Shown here: in pieces, positions 44,769-56,210 of the stretch | Layout of the letters: the number at the start of each line of letters is the position of its first letter | Position numbering within the stretch: position 1 is the stretch's first letter | Notes under the pieces: generated by a model | Database searches by the model: none | Seen by the model: the letters and a program-made list of their open reading frames with translations, nothing else | What the model was told of the DNA's origin: nothing | Position numbers and translations under genes: made by a program | Origin: Skeletonema tropicum | Taxonomy: Eukaryota; Bacillariophyta; Thalassiosirophyceae; Thalassiosirales; Thalassiosiraceae | Assembly (NCBI GenBank): GCA_037178625.1 | Contig: CM074138.1 | Coordinates: 992,001 to 1,056,000, forward strand | Length of the DNA: 64,000 nucleotides | Direction of reading: 5' to 3'

Positions 44769-45374
44769 GCCCTCAAGATAGAGGCGACATTACTTATCCA
44801 TGTGCTGCAGTAGCTATTATTTCCCAGATAACGTGGGCATCGTAGATAGAAGAACTCACAGTTGTCTCTGACTCTCGAATTGTCTCGGTTACTAAACTTT
44901 AAAATGTCTCCGACACCCCAAATACCGATCCTTTAAATTAAATATCTCCGGCACCCCAAATACCGATACATTTATTTTTTGACAACGACAGGTAAAAGTA
45001 CGTATGTACTTACCTCTCAATCTCAAGCCAACTCAGTTTCATTATATTAACAAGAAGGATACGCGTCAACAAGTCAACAGACGTGACTGAGCCAAATTTT
45101 ACCTTTGTATTCTCAAAATGCAGCTTTCTGAATGAACTTGAAATGCCTCAAGTCTTTCGTTTCTACACTCTACCCACGACCACGACAAGTCTCAACACTC
45201 TACCCACGACAAGTTTTTCCTCCACGTCAAAAGCCTAAAACGCATCCAATGCTGCGTTTACTGCACGTCATGTGTGAATCTCTCCAGAAATCTCGCAGCT
45301 CACAATTAACACAAAACACAATTCAATTCAACAGAAAGCTTCAGCTTCCTTGGATCTCTGCCTACTCTGCCATC
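44769..45374. other. Upstream region of the secreted Lys-rich gene
   Basis: No gene assigned. A direct repeat containing CACCCCAAATACCGAT is present at about 44912 and 44953, and CTCTACCCACGAC repeats near 45168 and 45198. The promoter and 5' UTR of the next gene should be here. An upstream ATG in the same stretch opens a longer in-frame ORF, but the signal peptide favours the later ATG. Confidence 0.4.
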
Positions 45375-47278
45375 ATGAAGTTCCGCACTTTCGCTCTTGC
45401 CGCCGCTCTTCTTGCACCCCAGGTCAACTCCCAAACCGTAACCAACGGTAATTTCACCTTTGTGGGATCATATGAAACTGCGTCAACCTTGGGAGGATTC
45501 CTTGGAGGTGGATCGATTGTTGATGATACGCTTTTGCTCATAGTGAATTCTGAATACTCAGATTCTTCTTTGGCATCTGTCCCGATCTTGCGTAATGGTA
45601 AGTTGTATGACTCTTCTCTCTTATTATGTGCACATACTTCATAACTTCAAACCGCAAAAGCTGACACTTCTTCTCCAACAACAGCTACCACAGGAAGGAT
45701 CACTGGGTTTGACTTCGCCAGTGCTGATCAGACATTTTTCGTAGAGCCACACATGGATATGATGACTCAACAGCCCAACTTTGTGGGCGGAAAGTACATT
45801 TACTCATCAACGGACGATTGTCATGATCCCAAGACAATGAGTTTTGCGGACCCAGCCTTCACTGACGTTACGAAGATTGAGAGCATCCGTGATTTGGGGA
45901 TCACGGATGATTTGGGGTCAGGAGAGATTTTTAAAGGAGCGTATGGTGTTGATTTCTCACCGGTTATCACGGTGAGCTCAATCAAGTATATTCTTTTGTA
46001 TTTGTATCTCCATTTCATAAGCCTATACCAATGCCGCATCTTTCCTCACACTCAATACATATCCTTAGGACCCCGGGACCGGTAATGGTAAATTAATGTG
46101 CACCTCTATCAATTCTTTTTGGGAGGTTGGTCTGTCGCAAAACGTCTCAACTAGCGAGTGGGAAATCTCAGGTGCTAGCAAGTTGGCAGATCTCGATGCG
46201 TATTATGCAGGAGGATTCTCCTTCATTCCTTCAGGAAGCAACAAGGACAATATCTTCTTTGCTGACTGGGACAACGACATTGTCAAAATGATGGAGTTTG
46301 ACGTTGACGGTCGCCCTGCTCCTGGCCCCATTAACACCGATTTTATCACTGGTATCAAAGCCCCATGGGGCTTCTTTTTTGACGACAAGGTAATTGTGAA
46401 CCACTTTTCACGTTGAATTGAAGTTGTTGCTACCTGTTCTCTGCAAAATATTTTTCTCACAACGTCAAACTGGAACGCGGCGTTTTCTTTTCCCTACACA
46501 GACGAAAGATTTTTTCGTGACTACTTGGGACGCACCTGTTGATGGAATTGTCCACTTCAAAGGTTTCCCACCGGGTTTGGATGTGGATGTTGTTATTGCC
46601 AACATCCAGAATCAAATGCAAGTCGCTCTTTCAATTCTCATCAGCGGTCGCCGCAAGCTTGAAGATGACGAGCCCAAGCGTCAGAGGCTCAGGAAGCCAG
46701 AGTCCAAGAAGAAGAAATCTTCGAAAACTGGAAAATCTAAAGGCGATGACGGGGAAACGGAAGTCGAGATTCCTACTGCCGATGAGAGTGAGTCTTATCA
46801 ATCACACGTCATTCACCAACTTTGACCTGCACTTTTCTCTTCCTGACCCATGCAAACTAACATTGTGCACTTCATCTACACTTTCAATTTGTAGTTGTAG
46901 GTGATATTCTTTCTTCCGGCACTGCAGCAGATGCCACCGCAGTCTTCACTGATCTTTTGGATGCTACATTCTCGAACGACTCTTTTACCAACGATGTCAT
47001 TAGTGGGGGATCGTCGGAAGCGTTTGAGGGTATGTAACATCTCTTTGCTTTTCTATTTTTCTGTGTTTGTAAATCATTGCTAACGCCCATCTACACTTCA
47101 AAAATTGTGTTCCATAGAAAATATTGGCAAATTCAGCGATTCCGTCGACCTTCTTCTAACAGCTGCGGACTCTGCAGCCCTTGATACAACTGAACTAGAG
47201 ACTGTTCAAGACAGTCTCAACACTGTGAATGAATTGGTGGCATTGCTCGCTAGTGTTACCGAAGGCTCTCAATTCTAA
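45375..47278 (+). CDS. Secreted protein with Lys/Ser-rich linker, six exons
   Basis: Six exons join in phase: 45375-45597, 45685-45971, 46069-46389, 46502-46787, 46895-47029, 47118-47278, giving about 470 residues. All five introns are 87-112 bp. The start ATG opens a clear signal peptide (MKFRTFALAAALLAPQVNSQ). The body up to about residue 330 (FADWDNDIVKMMEFDVDG, KAPWGFFFDDK, DFFVTTWDAP) has the alternation of a beta-propeller-like extracellular protein, though no family is recognised. A Lys-rich block follows (RLRKPESKKKKSSKTGK), and then an acidic helical tail. Lys/Ser clusters after a signal peptide recall silica-associated diatom proteins, but this is only a resemblance. The next duplicated segment begins at its stop codon. 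Confidence 0.75.
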
Positions 47279-47306
47279 GTAGGGAGTGGTGTGAGAATTT
47301 TCATGA

Positions 47307-48618
47307 GAGGATTTTGTTGTTGTGTTCTGCCGAGGTACAGTTTTAAAAATACAGTAGTACAGGTACGAGCAAAGTAATAGTATCGAGCTCTTTATTTGTG
47401 TTATCGACGATGTGACATCCACGTCGCACATCTCCTATGCGATTTGTAACAACCATGAAGAAGACAAGAAGTAGTAGGATATGTAATGTAACTTCTTTTT
47501 CGAAACCTTTCAATTGTACTGAATTCACCTTATTTGGTCATGGTCACTGGTGATGAGATCTTCATCGAAAATCAACACCCTATGCTGTTGCGAAGCAACT
47601 GACGCTGCCCAAATGACCACGAATGTATCCTCTGGAGGTGACGTCTCAACCCCGTACGTGAATACATGTAGTAGTAGAGCTTCGTAGATGGATCGACGAT
47701 ATGGTTTGGAGGGGATACATTATAGTACATTAACCACCTCGAAAATGTCCTGAATATGGCGTAGCAGTGGTGAGATATGATATGACGATGAGCCATTCAT
47801 CAATCAAAAGGTATATTTGTAAGCAAGTTATAAAGTACATAACATGAACTAACAATACCATCCGTGACAATCAATCTTCAAAGACAAGTTGCGAAGTGAA
47901 AGGGGAAGGCCATCACGGTAACGGACGGAGGGATGTTGAATCGATGGTAAAGCTTTGAGGCCAGTCAGGGGAGACGTGGTTGGCATAGCGTCGTTGGTAA
48001 AGGCCGCTTTGAGAGGCAAATCACGAACCCTTCGATTCTCTCTACGGATATCATAATATTGTTAACATTGAGCCGAAGCCAAGCTAAGAGTCAAGCCGGA
48101 AATACCTCGATCAATGCGAAAAATTTTCATATCATTTACGATAACTGTTGCGAAAATCATTGCCGCAGTGGCGACCACAAATTGTGTCCATGTGGAATCC
48201 AAGCCAACGCTCAACGCTCACAGGCGATGGATGCAAAGAATGATTTTGAATGAGCGTCATAACCGGGAGTGTAGCAGCACGGGAACCTACGGGAACTCTT
48301 CTACTTACAGCAGCAGATTCTTTTATGTGCCCTGGAACACTCCCTGTCGTCTCTCTCTCGGATCGGATTTGAATAATGGGAGTCCATATTTTGCGGAACC
48401 TTCAAAGGTGGGACTTTTCGTGGGGTGTATCGTGGGAGATCGGCTAGAGTTACTTATGTTGTAAGAGGGTGAGAAGAGCTTCAACACACCATAAGAAGAT
48501 GAGGCTAAGTTGCAAGCCGTTCTCAAAACAATGTTCAAAAATGAAATGGCACTTGACAAACAAAGGTTTCTCTACAAAATATTCGCATTAAAACTAATCT
48601 AAATGGTGGAGAACACAT
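47307..48618. other. Left part of duplication copy 1, no confirmed gene
   Basis: This 1.3-kb part has short ORFs on both strands, including one at 48114-48464 (+) that starts with a hydrophobic MRKIFISFTITVAKIIAAV stretch. It is also open on the other strand, and coding status is undecided. The same sequence occurs at 53497-54808. Confidence 0.35.
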
Positions 48619-50020
48619 CTACATAGAAGCCACAGGTTCAGTCGTGTTGTGAGAACTGATCAAACCTCTGTCAGGTGAAGAAGGTGGAACTAAGACGAAA
48701 CGGCCGGTAGCTTTGAAGCAGACTAACTCAGTAACATCTTGTACAGCACTGAACTCGACAATATAGGTGGACTCTGGCTTGCCCATCTCGCCACTAGAGC
48801 AGTAGACCTTTGCCTGAAACTTCAATCCAAAAGTATGGGGGAAATGGAAGTTTTCTGGCGTGCAGTCGAAAGACATTAGCCCCAAGCTATAATCCTGGCC
48901 ATAATCCATTTTCTTGAAAGGAACGTAGACGCCTGTGAGTTTTTCGATCGCCATACCAAGAAGATCACAGCTGTGAAAGATCATCACTGAAAGGGGCAGG
49001 CATGGATTATCGTAAAAGTGACCGCTGCAATCGTCAAATGTAACTGGAGGCAATGTTCCTTCCAAGCAAATCCAGTCTTTGTCGGGAGATGAATATGCCT
49101 TGATTTGTTGGAGTTTACTGCTCAAATTCTCATAGGGATTTGCACTTGTGTAGAGTGAATTCGTAGGAGTAGAAGGAGGGGGAAATTTCCTCTTGAATAA
49201 AGGCGCAGAAATGACGAAACCACTCGCCTTGATGTACCAAACAGTGTCTTTTGTTTTCAAAGCGCCAGACACTGTTGCAGACCTTTTTGATACGCTGTTG
49301 CACCTGAGTTATTTGAGAGTGTCGAATAAAAGGCAAGTGAAGAATATTAGTAAACGCTCTGCAGAACAAGCATCTGGATTGAAAACGATGTACTCACATA
49401 GTTAAGAATACTGGATCAGAAGCATTATCGAAGAAAGATTGACCACCCACGATTCTTGAAATCTCTGCTCTCAACCAATTTTCATGTGCTGGGTTGACAT
49501 CAACACTGTAATTTTCGGCTGGGAAATGGTGTCTTTTCTTGAAAGGCTTGGCGAGAATTACAGCTGCAGAGCCGATAACACCACTTGCTCTCAAGAATTC
49601 AAAAAAAGAGATATCACCCGTGTCACGGCCAATAGGAGCTTCTCTTTTGACAGTGCAGATGATCCCACGGCATTCACCGGTCGTGCCATCGACAATGGCG
49701 TTCTCATTTTCTAGAGAATAGTATGGCATTGCCACATCGAGTAGCTTAGACAAGTCTTTCTTGAAATCGATCTTGACCAAATGTTTATCCTTCTTGGAAG
49801 CTGCAGTCATGTTTGTTTTGACTTGGGCGCTCGTAGGAGAAAGAAGGGTGGGGTCCACGTTCTCCACATCGATCAGACTATTCTTGCGATACAATAGATC
49901 TGATTTGAGTTGGAGGGTGGCACTAACTCTAACTGAGTGTGAGAAGGCTTCCGATGAAGCTGACAGCACAAAGAAAAGAGCTCCAATGGTGAAGGAGATG
50001 GAGATAGAGTAGATCATCAT
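48619..50020 (-). CDS. Unknown protein, probably plastid-targeted, copy 1
   Basis: Two exons join in phase: 50020-49398 and 49303-48619, over a 94-bp GTGAGT...CAG intron, giving 435 residues. The N-terminus is a hydrophobic signal sequence ending in LSASSEAFSHSVR, which fits the Ala-Phe context of secondary-plastid import. The mature part has no domain I recognise. Visible blocks include DGTTGECRGIICTVKREAP, a hydrophobic stretch (ASGVIGSAAVILA) and a Cys-containing region (FDDCSGHFYDNPCLP). It is transcribed away from the dehydrogenase, with about 725 bp between the starts. A near-identical copy is at 54809-56210; this copy has Leu where the other has His in CLPLSVM. Confidence 0.7.
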
Positions 50021-50745
50021 TAATATTCTGTTGTGAGTGATAAAACAGTGAGGGAAGTCGGTTTTGTGAGTAGGGAAGAAATATCAGTGTATATGGATAC
50101 ATCTCTCAATCTGACGTCTCCTGCTGTCACCGCAAACCCAATAACTCAGCAGATTTGAATGCATCCACCATATATATCATGCCCTGTGGCTGTGGAAGAT
50201 TGAATGGCCGCAAACGATCGCATCAAAACGATACCGCAACATTTCTCGCCACATCTGGATGGCTTGACACGCGTCCACCAGCGGCTAAGTTGGCCAAGGC
50301 AAAGGCCGCTTCGTAAACATCAGCGTGTACGCACCTCTTAAGAATTGTGTGATGAATAAAAGATAAGGAGAGAGGTGCTTTTGGATGTCGCTGTCCTTCT
50401 TTTGTGTGTTGTTGTAATGAAAGGAGAGACTGATGCAATATTGATGCAAAAAATGAGAGCCACGTTGGTTGTGCGGCGGGTGGTATCGTTTGTACCTATG
50501 TACCTGTTCTCCACAAATTTGGCGCGTCCTGGTCCTCACTACTTCGTCTCGCTAGCTATCTGCTCGATTGCTTGGACCATCTATCTTGACTCTTGACGGA
50601 ACTGCCTAATGAGCTGTGGTATTGCAAATGACATTCACAAATATCTCATTGCATTGCAAAACTTCGTCTCCAGGCCTCTAAGGAAACTCACTCTTCCTCA
50701 TGACGGCACGAATCCGCTCGATTCAACAACGGCGATGGCAAGGCG
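50021..50745. other. Divergent promoter region of duplication copy 1
   Basis: This lies between the divergent unknown gene and dehydrogenase fragment and is identical to 56211-56935. The ORFs in it lack support. Confidence 0.4.
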
Positions 50746-51174
50746 ATGGCTTCAGTGATTGGTGCAGCTTCAATCTCCATGTTCAAGCTTGCTTTCGCAA
50801 TCAAGAAGAATGTCAATTATGCAGCGTCCCTTGCCCCAACGCCACCAAGGGACGCGTTTGCAGGCAAAGTGTGGTGGATTTCTGGTGCATCGTCGGGGTA
50901 TGGCCGAGCTCTTGCTCTCCATCTGTGTTCACACCATGATGACGTCAAACTTATCCTCTCCTCACGAAGAAAAAGTGTCCTTGAGGAAGTTGCAAAAAAG
51001 TGCGGTAGCATAAATAAGAGTATCGAAGTAAAGGTGTTGCCAATGGATCTCACCGATCTTGCTTCTCTCCCGTCCAAAGTTGAGGAGGCTCTAGCTTTGT
51101 TTGATGATCGCGTTGATGTATTGGTCAACAACGATGGGGTGACGACAAGGTCATTTGCTCGGGATTCAAACTTT
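50746..51174 (+). pseudogene. Truncated short-chain dehydrogenase, copy 1
   Basis: The first 142 codons are the same as in the intact copy at 56936. They include the dinucleotide-binding SGASSGYGRA block and the NNDG block. After 51174 the sequence changes to unrelated DNA, so the catalytic Ser, Tyr and Lys are lost. The frame happens to stay open to 51423, but that tail is antisense to another ORF and is not dehydrogenase. If transcribed it would give a dead chimeric protein. Confidence 0.88.
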
Positions 51175-51814
51175 GTTGATGTACCCGATTCAGCTGTCTT
51201 CGCGGTGTCAGCCGTGGGAGGTCGGTTGCGTTTGACTTTCTCCTTTTCCTTCTCTATTTGGACTTTGACAGATTTCTCCTTTTGCTTCTTGTCTTCCAGA
51301 TTACTCCGCTCTCTCAAAATCGTCTCAAGGTCAACCCCCACTTCATTAAAATCCTTATCTCCTGTGAGTGTAAAATTTCTCCTTCCCGATCCACTGTTGA
51401 GCGGGTGGTTCTTTTTATCATGAATTGTTTCTGGTTCATAATCACCTTTTGTGCAACCGATCATGTAAATTCGCACCTTTTTCTTATCAACAGTTATGCG
51501 GTGCCCGTTTTTGACGTGTATCAAATAACCCTCAAACTCGGGGTCGGTCTCTCCTCCAACCACCTGCCAAAATGGAAGGGTGTACTCCTTTTCACCCCCT
51601 TGAACAGTAAAAGCAGCTGTTATCATTTTTCATCTACCTTCTTCATATCATCTTGACCTCTCCAGCGGCACATGATTGTGCTTATTGGTACATGCAATTG
51701 CTCATAACTACAATATTTACCGAGAAGACTATCATCTTTTACGAAGTGAGCGATCGCTTTACGTAGAGCGGAATGACTGCTATTGTTGAATTGAATGCCA
51801 CTCATAATACACAC
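51175..51814 (-). pseudogene. Degenerate ORF of unknown family (minus-strand)
   Basis: Two overlapping frames read as one protein if one base is allowed in the A-run near 51625. The first part contains SALRKAIAHFVKDDSLLGKY and CRWRGQDDMKKVDEK; the second reads AAFTVQGGEKEYTLPF, then GCTKGDYEPETIHDKKNHP and a charged coiled coil ending at the breakpoint. Its 3' end is fused to the antisense strand of the truncated dehydrogenase. The residue pattern looks like real protein, but I recognise no family. It may belong to a mobile element or virus-like insertion. Confidence 0.45.
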
Positions 51815-51850
51815 CCCACACCGCCCCTTGGTAGAGACATAAAATAAATA

Positions 51851-52244
51851 ATGCCGACTGCTTTGAAAGTAATAGATTATGAGGGCGGATACGGCACGGA
51901 CGCCCCCTTCCGTATGTTGACATCAGAGGACGAAACCCACCACGTCTCTATCTGGGCCAAAGGACACCTACGAACACATACACAAGAGATGTCCAGCCGA
52001 CACGAAATGGGGGAAATTCATAAATTCAAATGACGATATCTCGGTGACCAAGGTCGCACAGCCCGGTCCTGAAGGGTCTCCCAACCTCGTATGGCATAGT
52101 GGCATCGAGTTGCGGCGTCAGATCCGACCCTTCTCCAACTCGGCCTTGATGGCAGAGAGGTCCCATTTAGATGGGGGCTACCGTGTTAAACTTTACAAGA
52201 AACGAACATTTTTAAAAATCGAAAAAAATGGAGACTCGAGGTAA
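51851..52244 (+). pseudogene. Degenerate ORF of unknown family (plus-strand, divergent)
   Basis: It starts 37 bp from the divergent ORF at 51814. The first frame (MPTALKVIDYEGGYGTDAP, THHVSIWAKGHLRTH) stops at 52033. The next frame carries on with DDISVTKVAQPGPEGSPNL and HLDGGYRVKLYKKRTFLKI, so one frameshift near 52025 separates two parts of one ancestral protein. No family is recognised. Confidence 0.42.
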
Positions 52245-52294
52245 AAAGCATGCAAGTGCGCAAGGGTAAAGTAGGGAGTGGTGTGAGAATTTTC

Positions 52295-53494
52295 TACAAA
52301 GGTCCAAATCGCCGGGACAATCAACTTTAATAATGGGAGTCCCCACGGGACGACACTCTTGCTCCACGTGCGTAGCAAATAGATCATACTCTAGCTAAGA
52401 GTAGAAGTATTGTACCTACAAAAGTACACACCCACAAAGCAAGAAGATGATAAAGAAGAGATTACTTCTTGCGACTTATGCATGAATGGATCCAATGAAA
52501 GCCAATTAATTTCAGTCTACCTTATCACTTACGTCAAGCTTCCTCCCAATGTAGCCATGTTCATTTTTCGTATCCATCTACTCCTGATGGTGCTTATCAA
52601 ATGCTGGTCCACTATAATATATCAGTATGTAATGTTTCCCTTCACTGTCAGTTTCATAGACTTTTTCTCCCCAGCTCCTGCAGAGCATTGCAGTAGCACA
52701 TCAGCACACTCGCAACCTGCGTGAGCGAAACGCCTTCAACTTGGTGTCTAATAATTGGTCGATTTATGTGTCCCGGAAGAAGTCCCTGCAAATGCAAAAT
52801 TTATCAAATGCCACCTGGCGTTGTCATTGTAATGGCTTGGAATGTGGGAGCATGCGATTTCACATTCTGGTCTGCCCAACATGCAAGTGCCCGCCAACAG
52901 CAGCTGCATTCTTCTTTCGAGTCAGGAGAACAATAGGAGAGTGTCTGCCTTGCATGACCTGCCCGTTCTTGATTTCCGCCCATCAAAAGGAGATGGTTCC
53001 TGTCTTCTCCCATTTCTATCTAGCCGCCACGGCACACAGCGTGGGAAATCATTGCAATTACTGTTCTGTCTTCATTCCCCTCGTCGCTATGTTGGACGAG
53101 GTACAGCGCATCGCTAGGCCGCATGATTTTTTGTAACTTCCTCTCCATTTAATTATTCTGCATGGCATCATGACAAATTCATCCCATTGCTCACAGCAGT
53201 TCTGTGCCCTTCAAGGCAGGACAAAAATATAACATTGAGTTAACCGATGGGCAATGCATGCGCATGAATTATTGTCCGATGCTGACATCTCGATCGGGAA
53301 GGAAGCGTAGGAAGAACTTTTGTGCCATGGTGATGGAGGATTTTGTGGTGGATTTTGCAATTTCATCAGCGGGCTGAACGGCGGCGGTGACAAAAATTTG
53401 AACAAAAAACGGGGAGAACGGCCTCCCGCCGCCTCCGGCGCCGGGACGGAGCGTCCCAATGGGACGCTTTCGCGTCCCGGCGAAAAAAATTTTC
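52295..53494. mobile_element. 1.2-kb insertion at the duplication junction
   Basis: Sequence matching the start of the duplicated segment is interrupted after AATTTTC (52288-52294) and resumes at AATTTTC (53488-53494) with CATGAGG. The duplicated AATTTTC is a likely 7-bp target-site duplication. Near the ends TCGCCGGGAC (52309 onward) and its complement GTCCCGGCGA (about 53474) are inverted. GC-rich hairpins with GGGACG and CGTCCC blocks crowd the right end (53430-53480). Several unassigned ORFs of up to 131 codons are present. Confidence 0.55.
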
Positions 53495-53496
53495 AT

Positions 53497-54808
53497 GAGG
53501 ATTTTGTTGTTGTGTTCTGCCGAGGTACAGTTTTAAAAATACAGTAGTACAGGTACGAGCAAAGTAATAGTATCGAGCTCTTTATTTGTGTTATCGACGA
53601 TGTGACATCCACGTCGCACATCTTCTATGCGATTTGTAACAACCATGAAGAAGACAAGAAGTAGTAGGATATGTAATGTAACTTCTTTTTCGAAACCTTT
53701 CAATTGTACTGAATTCACCTTATTTGGTCATGGTCACTGGTGATGAGATCTTCATCGAAAATCAACACCCTATGCTGTTGCGAAGCAACTGACGCTGCCC
53801 AAATGACCACGAATGTATCCTCTGGAGGTGACGTCTCAACCCCGTACGTGAATACATGTAGTAGTAGAGCTTCGTAGATGGATCGACGATATGGTTTGGA
53901 GGGGATACATTATAGTACATTAACCACCTCGAAAATGTCCTGAATATGGCGTAGCAGTGGTGAGATATGATATGACGATGAGCCATTCATCAATCAAAAG
54001 GTATATTTGTAAGCAAGTTATAAAGTACATAACATGAACTAACAATACCATCCGTGACAATCAATCTTCAAAGACAAGTTGCGAAGTGAAAGGGGAAGGC
54101 CATCACGGTAACGGACGGAGGGATGTTGAATCGATGGTAAAGCTTTGAGGCCAGTCAGGGGAGACGTGGTTGGCATAGCGTCGTTGGTAAAGGCCGCTTT
54201 GAGAGGCAAATCACGAACCCTTCGATTCTCTCTACGGATATCATAATATTGTTAACATTGAGCCGAAGCCAAGCTAAGAGTCAAGCCGGAAATACCTCGA
54301 TCAATGCGAAAAATTTTCATATCATTTACGATAACTGTTGCGAAAATCATTGCCGCAGTGGCGACCACAAATTGTGTCCATGTGGAATCCAAGCCAACGC
54401 TCAACGCTCACAGGCGATGGATGCAAAGAATGATTTTGAATGAGCGTCATAACCGGGAGTGTAGCAGCACGGGAACCTACGGGAACTCTTCTACTTACAG
54501 CAGCAGATTCTTTTATGTGCCCTGGAACACTCCCTGTCGTCTCTCTCTCGGATCGGATTTGAATAATGGGAGTCCATATTTTGCGGAACCTTCAAAGGTG
54601 GGACTTTTCGTGGGGTGTATCGTGGGAGATCGGCTAGAGTTACTTATGTTGTAAGAGGGTGAGAAGAGCTTCAACACACCATAAGAAGATGAGGCTAAGT
54701 TGCAAGCCGTTCTCAAAACAATGTTCAAAAATGAAATGGCACTTGACAAACAAAGGTTTCTCTACAAAATATTCGCATTAAAACTAATCTAAATGGTGGA
54801 GAACACAT
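53497..54808. other. Left part of duplication copy 2, no confirmed gene
   Basis: Same sequence as 47307-48618 and likewise without a confirmed gene; the ORF corresponding to 48114-48464 lies at 54304-54654. Confidence 0.35.
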
Positions 54809-56210
54809 CTACATAGAAGCCACAGGTTCAGTCGTGTTGTGAGAACTGATCAAACCTCTGTCAGGTGAAGAAGGTGGAACTAAGACGAAACGGCCGGTAG
54901 CTTTGAAGCAGACTAACTCAGTAACATCTTGTACAGCACTGAACTCGACAATATAGGTGGACTCTGGCTTGCCCATCTCGCCACTAGAGCAGTAGACCTT
55001 TGCCTGAAACTTCAATCCAAAAGTATGGGGGAAATGGAAGTTTTCTGGCGTGCAGTCGAAAGACATTAGCCCCAAGCTATAATCCTGGCCATAATCCATT
55101 TTCTTGAAAGGAACGTAGACGCCTGTGAGTTTTTCGATCGCCATACCAAGAAGATCACAGCTGTGAAAGATCATCACTGAATGGGGCAGGCATGGATTAT
55201 CGTAAAAGTGACCGCTGCAATCGTCAAATGTAACTGGAGGCAATGTTCCTTCCAAGCAAATCCAGTCTTTGTCGGGAGATGAATATGCCTTGATTTGTTG
55301 GAGTTTACTGCTCAAATTCTCATAGGGATTTGCACTTGTGTAGAGTGAATTCGTAGGAGTAGAAGGAGGGGGAAATTTCCTCTTGAATAAAGGCGCAGAA
55401 ATGACGAAACCACTCGCCTTGATGTACCAAACAGTGTCTTTTGTTTTCAAAGCGCCAGACACTGTTGCAGACCTTTTTGATACGCTGTTGCACCTGAGTT
55501 ATTTGAGAGTGTCGAATAAAAGGCAAGTGAAGAATATTAGTAAACGCTCTGCAGAACAAGCATCTGGATTGAAAACGATGTACTCACATAGTTAAGAATA
55601 CTGGATCAGAAGCATTATCGAAGAAAGATTGACCACCCACGATTCTTGAAATCTCTGCTCTCAACCAATTTTCATGTGCTGGGTTGACATCAACACTGTA
55701 ATTTTCGGCTGGGAAATGGTGTCTTTTCTTGAAAGGCTTGGCGAGAATTACAGCTGCAGAGCCGATAACACCACTTGCTCTCAAGAATTCAAAAAAAGAG
55801 ATATCACCCGTGTCACGGCCAATAGGAGCTTCTCTTTTGACAGTGCAGATGATCCCACGGCATTCACCGGTCGTGCCATCGACAATGGCGTTCTCATTTT
55901 CTAGAGAATAGTATGGCATTGCCACATCGAGTAGCTTAGACAAGTCTTTCTTGAAATCGATCTTGACCAAATGTTTATCCTTCTTGGAAGCTGCAGTCAT
56001 GTTTGTTTTGACTTGGGCGCTCGTAGGAGAAAGAAGGGTGGGGTCCACGTTCTCCACATCGATCAGACTATTCTTGCGATACAATAGATCTGATTTGAGT
56101 TGGAGGGTGGCACTAACTCTAACTGAGTGTGAGAAGGCTTCCGATGAAGCTGACAGCACAAAGAAAAGAGCTCCAATGGTGAAGGAGATGGAGATAGAGT
56201 AGATCATCAT
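54809..56210 (-). CDS. Unknown protein, probably plastid-targeted, copy 2
   Basis: This is the second copy of the two-exon gene (56210-55588 and 55493-54809, 435 residues) with the same signal sequence and SSEAFSHS context. It differs from copy 1 by His in CLPHSVM in place of Leu. Both copies have complete frames and intact splice sites, so both could be expressed. It is divergent from the intact dehydrogenase, which may mean shared regulation. Function unknown. Confidence 0.7.

Larger units (their letters stand above)
47277..51174. repeat. 3.9-kb segmental duplication, copy 1
   Basis: From 47307 to 51174 this matches 53497-57364 at a constant offset of 6190 bp without indels. I noticed two base changes: one near 47433 and one near 48988 that changes Leu to His in the unknown protein. 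The left edge lies at the stop of the secreted protein gene; AAGTAGGGAGTGGTGTGAG (47277 onward) also recurs at 52268. The right edge cuts the dehydrogenase gene. Confidence 0.95.

Noticed and set aside
47343..47796. Short minus-strand ORFs in the duplicated left part
   Set aside because: Low complexity, no start context or domain; identical in both copies only because the DNA is duplicated.
51172..51423. C-terminal part of a 225-residue dehydrogenase
   Set aside because: This stretch is antisense to another ORF and does not match the intact dehydrogenase copy.
52410..53136. ORFs of 69-131 codons in the 1.2-kb insertion
   Set aside because: Several frames are open at once and none has a recognisable motif.
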